The notes: generated by a model not told the origin, from the sequence alone. A DNA stretch of 64,000 nt from Geobacter sp. AOG2 (GCF_019972295.1 NZ_BLJA01000001.1:1696107-1760106), one strand, 5' to 3'; numbered from the stretch's first letter, positions 24,692 to 33,764 are shown. Program-made: numbers and translations.

Positions 24692-24746
24692 CCGCACGGG
24701 ATACGAGAGGCATCTGCTGTTCTGCCGCCCTGCAACGGAGGCTGGC

Positions 24747-25514
24747 TTATGGGGACGGAAGGACCAGGCGAAACCCCACATCATAGGTATGCACCTCTGG
24801 TGGCAGGGAGCTACGCACCGACGCCCGGACATTTTTAGGGAGCATGAACCAACCACCACCCCGGATGATACGGTTCGAGCCTGCTGACGGCCCCTGAGGA
24901 TTCTCCTTGATGCTGGAGAATTTCTCGTCATACCAATCGTTGACCCACTCCCAGAGATTGCCACTCATATCATAGATTCCCAGTCCGTTTGGGCGCTTCC
25001 TTCCCACACGTTGGGGACGGTCACCCGCAGTGCTGAAATACCATGCCACTGCCTCCACATCGTTGCCGCCGCAGAATTTCTCACTTTTGCCGCCGCTACG
25101 GCAGGCATACTCCCACTCGGCCTCGGTGGGTAGACGATACTCTTGGCCGCTCATTTTGTTGAGCTTACCGATGAATGCCTGTACGTCACTCCAACTTACG
25201 TTCTCCACCGGGCAATCGTCGCCGCAGCTTTTGAAGAAAGCCGGATTGTCGCCCATCACCTTTTTCCATTGTGCCTGAGTGGTTTCCGTTTTTGCGATGC
25301 TGAAGTCGGAGACGCAGACATCGTGAGGGGGTTTCTCGTTGTTGGCGCCATCGCCAAAGGTATCACCCATCTTGAAACAGCCTCCGCCGACATGAGCAAA
25401 ACGGATGCCGGTGACGGAATCAGTATATTCCTTGACAACCTCTCCAAAGGACGTGGATGCAGCGAACAGCGGCAAAAAGCAGATACAGGCTGCGACGAGC
25501 GACAGTCTCTTCAT
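24747..25514 (-). CDS. Secreted SUMF1/formylglycine-generating-enzyme-fold protein
   Basis: A 255-residue protein with a signal peptide (to about 24) and the SUMF1 fold: GGGCFKMGD, KTETTQAQWKKVMGDNP, PVENVSWSDVQAFI, YRLPTEAEWEYACR, GLGIYDMSGNLWEWVNDWY, RIIRGGGW and GFRLV. The pair of catalytic cysteines of true formylglycine-generating enzymes is not seen near the C-terminus (the segment reads ASVRSSLPPEV), so sulfatase activation is unlikely; most bacterial members are of uncertain function. No sulfatase gene is near. Confidence 0.85.
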   Translation of the reverse strand: MKRLSLVAACICFLPLFAASTSFGEVVKEYTDSVTGIRFAHVGGGCFKMGDTFGDGANNEKPPHDVCVSDFSIAKTETTQAQWKKVMGDNPAFFKSCGDDCPVENVSWSDVQAFIGKLNKMSGQEYRLPTEAEWEYACRSGGKSEKFCGGNDVEAVAWYFSTAGDRPQRVGRKRPNGLGIYDMSGNLWEWVNDWYDEKFSSIKENPQGPSAGSNRIIRGGGWFMLPKNVRASVRSSLPPEVHTYDVGFRLVLPSP

Positions 25515-25670
25515 GACAGTGCCTCCTCTATTTCTTCAAAGTGTGATTTATTGTCCGGTGCAGCAATGGGCTTGAATGGCGCGGCCGGGTGGTGGTCGCA
25601 CGACGCAACCGATCCAATCGGGCTCATAATATGCCTTATTTTTATCCTTTTTACACCATCAAAACTGAGG

Positions 25671-25699
25671 TTGAAAGCTCTATGGAAAATTGATATAGT
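25671..25699 (+). promoter_or_regulatory. Sigma-70-type promoter candidate for ilvE
   Basis: TTGAAA at 25671-25676 and TATAGT at 25694-25699, 17 nt apart, end 55 nt before the ilvE start. Position and spacing are ideal. Confidence 0.6.
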
Positions 25700-25754
25700 T
25701 TCTAGACAAATCACCCCTATGACATGGTCATGGAATCGTTTCAGGAGGCTCCTC

Positions 25755-26825
25755 ATGGAGATATCAGTAGTACCGTTGTCTGCCGATAAAATGAAGGCAA
25801 AGTTCAAGGACGAGTCGCACTTGGGTTTTGGCAAAATATTTACCGACCGGATGTTTTTGGTCGAATGGAGTGTGGACAAGGGGTGGCACGACGCCCGCGT
25901 CAAGCCGTACGAACCGTTCATGCTCGATCCGGCCTGCCTTGTGCTCCACTATGCGCAGGAGATTTTTGAAGGACTCAAGGCCTACAAATGGGAGGATGGC
26001 AGAATCGCGCTGTTTCGCCCCGAGATGAACGCCCGACGCTTTCAAAGTTCGGCGGACCGCCTATGCATGCCGGAGGTTCCCGAGGATCTTTTCCTGGCCG
26101 GTATCGAAAAGCTGGTTTCCCTGGAGCGTGACTGGATTCCCACCGCGCCGGGGACCTCACTCTACATCCGGCCTGCTTTGATTGCCGTGGAACCGGTATT
26201 GGGTGTGAAAACATCCGACCACTACTACTTCTACGTTATTCTCTCTCCGGTGGGTGCTTATTATGCGGCGGGCTTTAACCCGGTCAGTATCCTGGTGGAA
26301 GACAAGTACGTTCGCGCCACTCCTGGTGGTACCGGGGAGGCCAAGACCGGCGGCAATTATGCAAGTTCGCTCAAAGCTGGGCTGGAGGCCAAGAAAAAAG
26401 GGTACGATCAGGTGCTCTGGCTGGACGGCCGTGAGCGGCGTTACATTGAGGAAGTGGGGGCCATGAACATGTTTTTCGTTTACGGCAATCACATCGTCAC
26501 CGCCCCTCTGAGCGGCTCGATCCTCGCTGGCGTTACCCGCGACTCGGTGCTTAAACTTGCCACGAGCATGGGATGCACGGTGGAAGAACGCCCCATCGAC
26601 GTAAACGAATTGATGGCTGATTTCAAGAGCGGCAAGATCACTGAAGCCTTTGGCAGTGGAACTGCGGCGGTGATCACACCGGTCGGTAAGCTCTGCTACA
26701 AGGATGAATGCGTCACGGTGGGGCAGGGGGTGGGCAGTCTGACCCAGAAACTGTACGATACCCTGACCGGCATTCAGACCGGCAAGATCGCCGATACGTT
26801 CGGATGGGTACGTTTTGTCGCCTGA
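25755..26825 (+). CDS. ilvE: Branched-chain amino acid aminotransferase
   Basis: Transaminates the keto acids of valine, leucine and isoleucine with glutamate. The 356-residue protein has the fold-IV PLP Lys in TGEAKTGGNYA, then QVLWLDGRERRYIEEVGAMNMFF and SGTAAVITPVG. This is the eukaryote/Bacteroides-like 350-residue type rather than the 305-residue E. coli type. The frame is open about 610 nt upstream across the opposite-strand SUMF1 gene, but AGGAGG 6 nt before ATG 25755 and the good promoter set the start here. Confidence 0.95.
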   Translation: MEISVVPLSADKMKAKFKDESHLGFGKIFTDRMFLVEWSVDKGWHDARVKPYEPFMLDPACLVLHYAQEIFEGLKAYKWEDGRIALFRPEMNARRFQSSADRLCMPEVPEDLFLAGIEKLVSLERDWIPTAPGTSLYIRPALIAVEPVLGVKTSDHYYFYVILSPVGAYYAAGFNPVSILVEDKYVRATPGGTGEAKTGGNYASSLKAGLEAKKKGYDQVLWLDGRERRYIEEVGAMNMFFVYGNHIVTAPLSGSILAGVTRDSVLKLATSMGCTVEERPIDVNELMADFKSGKITEAFGSGTAAVITPVGKLCYKDECVTVGQGVGSLTQKLYDTLTGIQTGKIADTFGWVRFVA

Positions 26826-26882
26826 AAATGAATGAGCCGGGGGAGCGGGATGTCACCGCTCTCCCGGACTAAGAGGGTAACC

Positions 26883-27065
26883 ATGTCCCAAGGGAGCAAG
26901 GGAAAAAAACAGGCATCCCCCAATCGGTTGTGCGGTTCATGCCGCCGCACATGCAAACAGGCAGCAAATGCCGTTGTTGCCAAGTGTCCCCGCTACTATC
27001 CTTTCAGCCGTATCACTCAGAAGTCCGAATTCACATGGAAACAGCTCGATCTGGGCCTGTCTTAG
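26883..27065 (+). CDS. Small cysteine-rich protein, possible metal-binding
   Basis: A 60-residue basic protein. Its central CGSCRRTCKQA and later AKCPRYYP supply four cysteines in a CxxCxxxC...C pattern that could bind zinc or an Fe-S cluster. GAGGG precedes ATG 26883 with a good spacer. The 3' end overlaps the ferredoxin gene by 31 nt in another frame, so the two are probably translationally linked. I recognise no named family; similar short CxxCxxxCK proteins occur in Geobacter-like genomes (from memory). Confidence 0.55.
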   Translation: MSQGSKGKKQASPNRLCGSCRRTCKQAANAVVAKCPRYYPFSRITQKSEFTWKQLDLGLS

Positions 27066-27274
27066 ATTGCTCCACGTCGGTACCAATTCATGTTGACGTC
27101 GAGCGTTGCTCCGGTTGCGGCCGTTGCGTGGCCGCCTGCCTGCTGCGTCTGATAACCCTTGAGCAACGGGGATACCGCAAGGCTGCTCTCATCACGTCCA
27201 TAGAACACTGCACCCGTTGCGGCGCCTGTATCGAAAGTTGCCCCATAGGTGCGCTCACCGCTACACCCCCTTAA
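27035..27274 (+). CDS. Small 2[4Fe-4S] ferredoxin-like protein
   Basis: A 79-residue protein with two complete cluster motifs, CSGCGRCVAAC and CTRCGACIESCP, typical of a bacterial-type 2[4Fe-4S] ferredoxin; the usual Pro after the first motif's last Cys is Leu. Between them lies an insertion (LLRLITLEQRGYRKAALITSIEH). ATG 27035 lies within the preceding cysteine-rich gene and has no strong ribosome-binding site, so coupling is likely. Probably an electron carrier; the redox partner is not evident. It ends 5 nt before the stop of the convergent gene. Confidence 0.75.
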   Translation: METARSGPVLDCSTSVPIHVDVERCSGCGRCVAACLLRLITLEQRGYRKAALITSIEHCTRCGACIESCPIGALTATPP

Positions 27275-27278
27275 CCTT

Positions 27279-29348
27279 CTAAAACTTTATCAGGGGCCAC
27301 AGGCTGGCATAGTCATCCGTCCAAGGCCGTACTGCCACTGGTGGAACTGGAGCGAGTCTGTTGCGCACCGTATCGTTGCTTATAAATTGGGCGTTTCTGG
27401 TGAGCAGTACCCAGTCCGCCTTAAAGGTGCCGTTTTGACTGTTTGCCGGTGAGCTGACGGGTGTTACCCGGAAGCCCTCCCGCCTTCCCACGGCTCCGAT
27501 CAGGGGAACCAGATTGAGGAATCGGTTGGTGGCGTTGATGGCGATGATGCCGTCCGGGCGCAGATGGCGATCATACACCGCGAAACATTCCCTGGTCAGG
27601 AGATGGATCGGGATGGCGTCGCTGCTGAAGGCATCAACAACCAAGACGTCGAATTGTTGTTGCCGGCCCGAGACAAGCTCCGCTTCCAGCATCAAGCGTG
27701 CGTCGCCGGTGACCGTCTCGATTCTGGCGGCGGAATCGGAAAGGTAGGAAAAGTGTTCCCGGGCGATGTCGATGACTGCCGGGTTGATCTCATAGAACCG
27801 GAAGAGATCGCCCGGAAGTCCATACACCGCGATGGAGCCGGTCCCGAGACCAATAATGCCGACCCGTAACGGCAGATGGTTTACGCGGCGCGGATGAAGG
27901 AGCAGGGCGAGCCCGACGCCACTCTCGGGGCCGTAGTACGATGTGGCGAGTCGGCGCTTCCCGGGGTCCACAAACTGGATGCCGTGGGTGATGGCTCCGT
28001 GCATCAAGGTTCGCATCTCGCCGGAACTCTCAAGATGTTTTACCACTCGCAGAACCCCGTAAAAATTGCGGGTCACCGTGTCGGTATAGGATCTGTAATT
28101 GAGCAGCGGACGCAACGTGGTAAGAACGAGCACAGCGATGCCGCAGCCTATTGCCGGCTTCAACCAGCTCGGGGCAACCTTGAAAAGGCCGTTTCTGCGC
28201 CAGGCTGCAACAATGGAGAGACAAGTGACCCACCAGATGACCGGATATTCCCAAAAGTCGTTGAAGAAGGCCGGGGCGGCCAAGGCGACAAACATGCCGC
28301 CCAGTGCCCCGCCTGCGGACATGGTCAGGTAAAAGGCGGTCAGGCGTGCCGGGTGGGGGCGAGAGCGTACCAATTCGCCGTGGCAGACCATGCAACCGGC
28401 GAATAGCGCAGCAAGATAGACAATGATCTGCAGCGGTAACGCCACTCTTGCGCCCAGGATAAAGACCGAACAGGCGGGGACCAGAAAGCCGGGCAGAAGA
28501 ATGCCCCACAGGAGGCGGTCATAACCGTGGTCGTTGCGAAAACAAATGACGAAGCTGAGCAGGTAGAGGGCAAGGGGGGCGACCCAGAGAAAGGGGATTA
28601 CCGCCACCTCCTGGCAGAGCTGGTTCGTCGTTGTCAATAGCAGCGCAGAGCCGCAGGCGGAGAGCAGCAACCAGAACATCAGATCGCCGGTTGAGAGCGC
28701 TGGTGTGTTCGCGTTGCACTCCTGGTCTGCCGAACCGTTATCAGAGAACATGGCTGTGCTTGGTTTGCCGGATAGTACCGGCCGTAGGCCGCAGGCGGCG
28801 CAGGACAGGCAGTAGAGGCCGAATCCCCAACTCCAGACAACGGCCTGATGCCGGAGGGAAATCAGGGGTTCGATGACGAACGGGTAACTTGCAAGGGCCA
28901 ACAAAGACGCAATGTTGGAGAGGGAGTAGAGCCGGTAGGGTGAACGCTTAGGAAAATCGTGCAGGAACCAGTGTTGGACAAGAGGTGCTGAGGCGCAGAG
29001 TGCGAGATACGGCAACCCGATAGTGGTCGCCAGGAGCGAAAGTATGGCCGGAATGGGGGGGCTCCCCTGAGCAGGTTTCCAGATGTCCGCGGCAGGGGAA
29101 ACCGGCAATAAGAGGAGTGAAGCGATCAATAGCCCCCCATGGAGGCAGGCCTGCCGCGTTCGGCTCAGGGGCGAGATGGCGTGGGCATAGGAGTAGCCGG
29201 CCAGAAGCCCAACCTGGAAAAAGACCATGCATGTCGCCCAGACGGCTGGCCCGCCGCCGAACCATGGCAGGATAGAGCGGCCGACAAGCGGCTGGAGTTG
29301 GAACAGGAGGAATGAGCCGAGAAAGATCGTGATGGTATGCAGGGGCAC
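27279..29348 (-). CDS. Membrane-anchored spermidine-synthase-like protein
   Basis: A 689-residue fusion. The N-terminal 430 or so residues hold about 10-12 hydrophobic helices; the C-terminal part is a class I SAM-binding spermidine-synthase fold with VGIIGLGTGSIAVYG, the acidic FYEINP and VVDAFSSDAIPIHLLT. Aminopropyltransferase activity is not certain for this fused family. GTG 29348 is chosen because GGGAGG lies 5 nt upstream; an in-frame GTG at 29369 has nothing comparable. It is the first of a minus-strand cluster only by position and faces the ferredoxin gene. Confidence 0.8.
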   Translation of the reverse strand: MPLHTITIFLGSFLLFQLQPLVGRSILPWFGGGPAVWATCMVFFQVGLLAGYSYAHAISPLSRTRQACLHGGLLIASLLLLPVSPAADIWKPAQGSPPIPAILSLLATTIGLPYLALCASAPLVQHWFLHDFPKRSPYRLYSLSNIASLLALASYPFVIEPLISLRHQAVVWSWGFGLYCLSCAACGLRPVLSGKPSTAMFSDNGSADQECNANTPALSTGDLMFWLLLSACGSALLLTTTNQLCQEVAVIPFLWVAPLALYLLSFVICFRNDHGYDRLLWGILLPGFLVPACSVFILGARVALPLQIIVYLAALFAGCMVCHGELVRSRPHPARLTAFYLTMSAGGALGGMFVALAAPAFFNDFWEYPVIWWVTCLSIVAAWRRNGLFKVAPSWLKPAIGCGIAVLVLTTLRPLLNYRSYTDTVTRNFYGVLRVVKHLESSGEMRTLMHGAITHGIQFVDPGKRRLATSYYGPESGVGLALLLHPRRVNHLPLRVGIIGLGTGSIAVYGLPGDLFRFYEINPAVIDIAREHFSYLSDSAARIETVTGDARLMLEAELVSGRQQQFDVLVVDAFSSDAIPIHLLTRECFAVYDRHLRPDGIIAINATNRFLNLVPLIGAVGRREGFRVTPVSSPANSQNGTFKADWVLLTRNAQFISNDTVRNRLAPVPPVAVRPWTDDYASLWPLIKF

Positions 29349-29409
29349 CGGTTCCTCCCGTGACAGCACCTCTTACAAATGAGTTCCCACGACGTAACCG
29401 CAGGAAGTA

Positions 29410-29853
29410 CTAGCGCATGCCAAACTTCGACAGCAGGATGCCGAGGAATTTGTTGATGGGATTATCACGGCGCAGGGATTGTATGACCGGTGGCTTCCGT
29501 ATGCCGACCTGGTTGAGCAATGCCGCAAGTTCCGGGTCATGGGCGTGTTGCATCCCGTCCCTGAGAACCGTGAGCGCCTCCTCCTTGTTTGGTCCCAACA
29601 GGTGGATGCGGGCCAGGTTTAGATAATGGACCGGGTTGCCGGGTTCCTGTGCCAACGACTTGCGGCACAGGTCTATCCCTTTTGTAACATGACCCCGCTC
29701 TTTTGCCATGCAATAGGCGTAATAGGAGGCGCAGAGAGCGGTCGGCTGAGCCTCCATGGACTTTTCGAAATGTCCCAATGCCCTCAGGAGATTGCCCGCC
29801 TTGAATAGGGTCAGGCCGTTGTCGAACTCCTTGCTCGCATCACTATCGGCCAT
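29410..29853 (-). CDS. TPR-repeat protein
   Basis: A 147-residue soluble protein with three or so tetratricopeptide repeats: FDNGLTLFKAGNLLRALGHFEKSMEAQP, the following ALCASYYAYCMAKERGHVTKGIDLCRKSLAQEP and NPVHYLNLARIHLLGPNKEEALTVL. No signal peptide. TPRs mediate protein contacts; the partner is unknown. It lies between the spermidine-synthase-like gene and a ferritin-like gene, all on the minus strand. Confidence 0.75.
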   Translation of the reverse strand: MADSDASKEFDNGLTLFKAGNLLRALGHFEKSMEAQPTALCASYYAYCMAKERGHVTKGIDLCRKSLAQEPGNPVHYLNLARIHLLGPNKEEALTVLRDGMQHAHDPELAALLNQVGIRKPPVIQSLRRDNPINKFLGILLSKFGMR

Positions 29854-29904
29854 GCAGAACTCCTGGTGGACTATTGATGGGGGTGAGTCTGGCCTTCCAT
29901 CTTC

Positions 29905-30408
29905 TTATTCCTTGAAAGCCCTCATCATCAATTCAAAATCCTCCAAAAGCGCCTGCAGGTCTTCCTCATGCTCTATCTCCTGCTGGAGGATCTGAAGCAC
30001 CATGTTATGGGTGATGGGATCCTTATCCTTGGTTATCTCCAAAAGTCGGCTATAGACACCGATAGCGCACTGTTCACCCTTGATATTCTGGTTGAGGATG
30101 GTTTTCACAAATGGGTCGTCCGGGGCGTCGTAGCCACAGTTGGTCAGTTTGTACCAATCTTCCGGTTTGGTCACCGGGGTCCCGCCGAGTTGGATAATCC
30201 GCAGGGCAACCATATCGGCGTGCAATAGCTCCTCCGTAGCGTGCTGGAGCAGTTCGGCCCCGACAGCGTCCTTCATGGGGCCTTTCACCAACTTGGCGCC
30301 CAGCCAGTACTGATGATACGCAAACCATTCATCGCAAAAGGCCCTTCGTAACAGATTGATGAGTTCATCCACATCCATGCCGATGATTTCACGTGCTCTT
30401 GACCCCAT
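29905..30408 (-). CDS. Ferritin-like protein, Dps-like (DPSL/thioferritin type)
   Basis: A 167-residue four-helix di-iron protein. Ligand-like residues appear in FCDEWFAYHQYW, HATEELLHADM and QQEIEHEEDLQALL. Two cysteines (TNCGYDAP and GEQCAIGVY) lie where Dps-like thioferritins carry a conserved cysteine pair close to the iron site. Such proteins store iron while consuming H2O2. The frame begins at 30420, but ATG 30408 has GGAGG 5 nt upstream and gives the better start. Subfamily is inferred; the ferritin fold is clear. Confidence 0.8.
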   Translation of the reverse strand: MGSRAREIIGMDVDELINLLRRAFCDEWFAYHQYWLGAKLVKGPMKDAVGAELLQHATEELLHADMVALRIIQLGGTPVTKPEDWYKLTNCGYDAPDDPFVKTILNQNIKGEQCAIGVYSRLLEITKDKDPITHNMVLQILQQEIEHEEDLQALLEDFELMMRAFKE

Positions 30409-30598
30409 GATGTCCTCCATGCCAAAAATAGTGTTGCAACGAAGCCATCTCTCCGATTGAAGCGTAATCCGGGACAGTAGAACTTTAGTTTCATTGTACC
30501 GAAATAGTAGCCAGTTACAACTGAAAACTCCTCGCCGCCGACTTAGGATACGACGTGAAGGATACTATTAACGACGTTTTCAGGCACAGAGGCGCCGA

Positions 30599-31012
30599 TT
30601 AGAGGGGAGGCGCCTCCGGGCGGGCGAGCCGGGCCAGTAACAGCGACAGGGCGACCAGCACCAGGTTCTGTCCCACGGTCATCCAGGAAAGGGGGCGGGC
30701 AAGGTAGGACCCGAAACAGCCGCAGTTAAGAATCGGCACGTTGCGCAGGAGCATGAAGGCGGCAAAGCAGGCATAGACGCTGTGCAATACCAGCGAGGTC
30801 CAGGCTGCCTGCCGCAGGTGTCGGCCCCAGCACAACCATGAACCGGCTACCAGTTCGGAACCGCTGATGATGATTGCTGCAGGCCAGTGAAGTCCCTGGG
30901 GGAAGATGTGGTACGAGTGCAAGACCGCTACAAAGCCCGACATGTTGCTCAATTTTGCGATTGAGGCTGTCAGCAGGATCAGCCCGAGCGCTATGCGTAA
31001 TGTGGTTTTCAT
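30599..31012 (-). CDS. MauE/DoxX-like membrane protein
   Basis: A 137-residue protein with four hydrophobic helices and the hallmark NCGCFG motif of MauE proteins between helices three and four. MauE is linked to disulfide or redox maturation in methylamine dehydrogenase systems, but the mau genes are absent here, so the role may be general thiol redox. ATG 31012 follows AAGGA; the longer frame upstream of it is not used. Confidence 0.75.
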   Translation of the reverse strand: MKTTLRIALGLILLTASIAKLSNMSGFVAVLHSYHIFPQGLHWPAAIIISGSELVAGSWLCWGRHLRQAAWTSLVLHSVYACFAAFMLLRNVPILNCGCFGSYLARPLSWMTVGQNLVLVALSLLLARLARPEAPPL

Positions 31013-31127
31013 TGATGGTTCCTTTTGGAGACTTATAAACTGTCGTGAGGTGGACATGTAGCACGATTTTGCGTCTATGTAAATTAAGCATGAGGGTACC
31101 TGTAAACGTGAGGGTAGTGGGGTCTGT

Positions 31128-31156
31128 TTGACAATGCCGCTCGCCATCCCTATACT
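31128..31156 (+). promoter_or_regulatory. Sigma-70-type promoter candidate for ppaC
   Basis: TTGACA at 31128-31133 and TATACT at 31151-31156, spaced 17 nt, end 28 nt before the ppaC start. A near-consensus promoter. Confidence 0.7.
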
Positions 31157-31183
31157 GGCTTCACAAAATAAGCAGGAGCTACA

Positions 31184-32830
31184 ATGAAAAAGCAGATTTA
31201 CGTCATCGGGCACAAAAACCCGGATACCGACTCCATAGCTGCAGCCATCGGCTACGCCGAACTGAAAAAACGACTCGGACATGACAATGTCCTGGCTGCC
31301 ATGGCAGGTTCGCCCAACCCACAAACACTCTATATCCTTGGCCGACTCGGCATCGAACTGCCGGTCTATCTGGCCGATATCCATCCCAAGGTGCGCGACG
31401 TCATCAAACGCCAACCGGTCACCGCCGGAGCAAAAGTTTCACTCAAAGAAGCCCTGGAACTGTTTCACCGCCATACCATCAGAGTCTTGCCGGTGGTGGA
31501 CGGGGAAGATGTACCCATTGGAATAGTCTCTCTTCTCAAGCTGTCGGAGAAGTATCTGGTGGCCGGAACCGACCGCAAACGGGGCGTAGACAGTTCACTC
31601 AGCACCTTGGCCGACTGTCTGGATGCCACCTTTCTCTGCGGCGCTCGGTCGGAAGAGTTGGAACACCTCCATCTCTTCATCGGGGCCATGGTGGAGGATT
31701 CTTTTCTCTCCAGGATTGCCGGCTATGATCCAGCGAGTATGCTGGTCATGACCGGTGATCGCCCTTCCATTCAGCAAGCCGCCATCGACAGGGGGGTACG
31801 GATTCTGGTAGTGACCGGCGGCCTTCCGGTCAGAGAGGACTTGGTTGCCAAGGGCCGGGAGGCCGGCACCACGATCCTTTCAACGCCCCATGATACCGCC
31901 ACAGCCGCCTGGTTGGCTCGCCTCTCCACACCACTTGCCTGTTTCATCGAGCCAGGGTTTGAAAAGATTGGGGTTGGTGAACCGCTGGAGCATCTGCGTC
32001 TCAAGCTGCTCCATTCGGGTGAGCCGGCGGTGGTGGCCGTGGAAGAGGACGGCTCCATTGCCGGGGTCGCCACCAAATCGTCGCTGTTGGCCTCATTCCC
32101 TTATGCCTTGATCCTGGTGGACCACAACGAACTGGGGCAAGCCGTTCCGGGGGCCGAGACAGTCGAGATCCTGGAGGTGATCGACCACCACAAGTTGGGC
32201 AATCCCCCCACAAACCAGCCGATCACGTTTATGACTGCCCCCGTGGGTAGTACCTGCACGGTGGTTGCAACTCTCTACCGCGAACGCGGGGTGGAGCCGG
32301 AAACGCATATCGCCGCCTTGCTACTGGCCGGCATCATGTCTGATACGGTCATCCTCAAGTCCCCCACCACCACCAATCGCGACCGGGAGATGGTGGCTTG
32401 GCTGGAAGAGCGTGCCGACCTGGATCACGTTGCTTTCGGCAGGGATATATTTTCGTCGTGCAGCGGCTTCAAGGCCTATGCTTCGCTGGAGAAGGCCGTC
32501 CGGTCCGACTTCAAGCATTTCGCGGCCCACGATACCCTCTTCGGCGTCGGCCAGGTGGAGGTGGTCGGTTTCGATGAGTTCTACGAGCTGAAGGAAGATC
32601 TTCGCCAAGTGCTCAAGCGGGTCAAGGAAGAGGAAGGACTGCACATGGCGGGTCTCATGGTGACTGACATCTACACCGAAAGCACGCTTTTCCTGGTGGA
32701 GGGAAAGAACGAACTGGCCCATATCATGGGGTATCCCCAGTTGGAATCGCGCCTGTATGAGCTGAAAGGGGTAATGTCGCGTAAAAAGCAGATGGTGCCT
32801 CATCTGTTGAAGGTGTTGGGGGCGCTTTGA
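31184..32830 (+). CDS. ppaC: Mn-dependent inorganic pyrophosphatase with CBS and DRTGG regulatory insert
   Basis: Family II pyrophosphatase hydrolysing PPi. The DHH-phosphoesterase part begins GHKNPDTDS (metal ligands H10, D14, D16) and is split by a regulatory insert: CBS segment (about 70-125), DRTGG-like domain (about 130-245) and second CBS (about 250-305), then VDHHKLGNPPTN near 333 and a DHHA2 C-terminal domain. At 548 residues it is the long, adenine-nucleotide-regulated type; the insert inhibits or activates on AMP/ADP/Ap4A binding in studied relatives. AGGAG precedes the ATG. Confidence 0.92.
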   Translation: MKKQIYVIGHKNPDTDSIAAAIGYAELKKRLGHDNVLAAMAGSPNPQTLYILGRLGIELPVYLADIHPKVRDVIKRQPVTAGAKVSLKEALELFHRHTIRVLPVVDGEDVPIGIVSLLKLSEKYLVAGTDRKRGVDSSLSTLADCLDATFLCGARSEELEHLHLFIGAMVEDSFLSRIAGYDPASMLVMTGDRPSIQQAAIDRGVRILVVTGGLPVREDLVAKGREAGTTILSTPHDTATAAWLARLSTPLACFIEPGFEKIGVGEPLEHLRLKLLHSGEPAVVAVEEDGSIAGVATKSSLLASFPYALILVDHNELGQAVPGAETVEILEVIDHHKLGNPPTNQPITFMTAPVGSTCTVVATLYRERGVEPETHIAALLLAGIMSDTVILKSPTTTNRDREMVAWLEERADLDHVAFGRDIFSSCSGFKAYASLEKAVRSDFKHFAAHDTLFGVGQVEVVGFDEFYELKEDLRQVLKRVKEEEGLHMAGLMVTDIYTESTLFLVEGKNELAHIMGYPQLESRLYELKGVMSRKKQMVPHLLKVLGAL

Positions 32831-32883
32831 CCTCACGCCGACCAGGTGGGACGGAAAAAGAAATCATCGATGGAGCTACCATA

Positions 32884-33717
32884 ATGACGCAAAAGGCAAT
32901 GCTATGCCCTCGCTGCCGGCGGTTGATCGGCAGCGACGAAACCGTGTGTTCCTGGTGTGGAGCGCAACGTTCCAGCGCTTGGTGGCGGCCTGCGGCCTGG
33001 ACCCGGGGCGGGCTTGACGGGGCTTGGCTGGTCAAGGCCATCATCACGGTAAATATAATCGTCTATGCCTTCTCCATCCTTCTTGGTATGGGGCGGGGGG
33101 GCGCTTCCGGTCCGCTGGCCGTCCTCAGTCCAAATCAGATGAGTCTGATATTGCTGGGTGCCACGGGAACGGTTCCCATCGATGGGTACGGCCGTTTCTG
33201 GACGCTGCTTACCGCCAACTATCTGCATGGTGGTATCCTGCATCTGGTTTTCAACCTGCTCGCGTTACGCCAGATCGCCCCTTGGGTCAATCAGGAGTAC
33301 GGACCAAGCCGCATGTTCATCATCTATACCCTGGGGGGTATCTTTGGCTACCTGATCTCCTACCTGGCCGGGGTTTCCTTTACCATCGGCGCCTCGGGGG
33401 CCATTTGCAGCCTGATCGGTGCGCTGCTCTACTATGGCCGCAGCCGCGGTGGAGCGTATGGCAGTATGGTGTTCCGGGAGGTGAGCGGTTGGGTATTCAG
33501 CTTGATGCTATTTGGTTTCATCATGCCTGGTATCAACAACTGGGCTCATGGCGGTGGCATTGTGGGCGGGGCCATTCTGGGGATGCTCCTGGGGTATGAG
33601 GAGCGGAATCGGGAGAACGCCTCCCATCGGCTTGTGGCCCTGCTGTGCGCCGGTGCGACGGTGGGTGTGCTCGGGTGGTCGGCTTTCGTAGCTGTCGCCC
33701 TCAGGATGGGCCATTGA
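32884..33717 (+). CDS. Rhomboid-family intramembrane serine protease with zinc-ribbon N-terminus
   Basis: A 277-residue protein with a CPRC...CSWC zinc-ribbon-like start (about 8-26) and six or so membrane helices. The rhomboid catalytic Ser is in GASGA (S171) and the His in NWAHGGG (H222), so activity is likely. The conserved N-terminal substrate-gate helix pattern NYLHGGILHLVFN (His, Asn) is also present. Start at ATG 32884 is supported by GGAG upstream; the frame opens at 32827 inside the ppaC stop. Confidence 0.88.
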   Translation: MTQKAMLCPRCRRLIGSDETVCSWCGAQRSSAWWRPAAWTRGGLDGAWLVKAIITVNIIVYAFSILLGMGRGGASGPLAVLSPNQMSLILLGATGTVPIDGYGRFWTLLTANYLHGGILHLVFNLLALRQIAPWVNQEYGPSRMFIIYTLGGIFGYLISYLAGVSFTIGASGAICSLIGALLYYGRSRGGAYGSMVFREVSGWVFSLMLFGFIMPGINNWAHGGGIVGGAILGMLLGYEERNRENASHRLVALLCAGATVGVLGWSAFVAVALRMGH

Positions 33718-33764
33718 TGCGGCATAAGGGATATATAACGCGGTTAGCAAAGAGGGACCAGGCC

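Noticed and set aside
24747..25514. Formylglycine-generating (sulfatase-activating) activity for the SUMF1-fold protein
   Set aside because: The catalytic cysteines are missing in the C-terminal segment and no sulfatase is nearby.
25143..25754. A 204-codon N-terminal extension in frame with ilvE
   Set aside because: It runs antisense through the SUMF1-fold gene, has no BCAT-like text, and AGGAGG plus a good promoter support the ATG at 25755.
27279..29369. Start at GTG 29369 for the spermidine-synthase-like gene
   Set aside because: GGGAGG stands 5 nt before GTG 29348, which gives a better start; the extra seven residues add nothing recognised.
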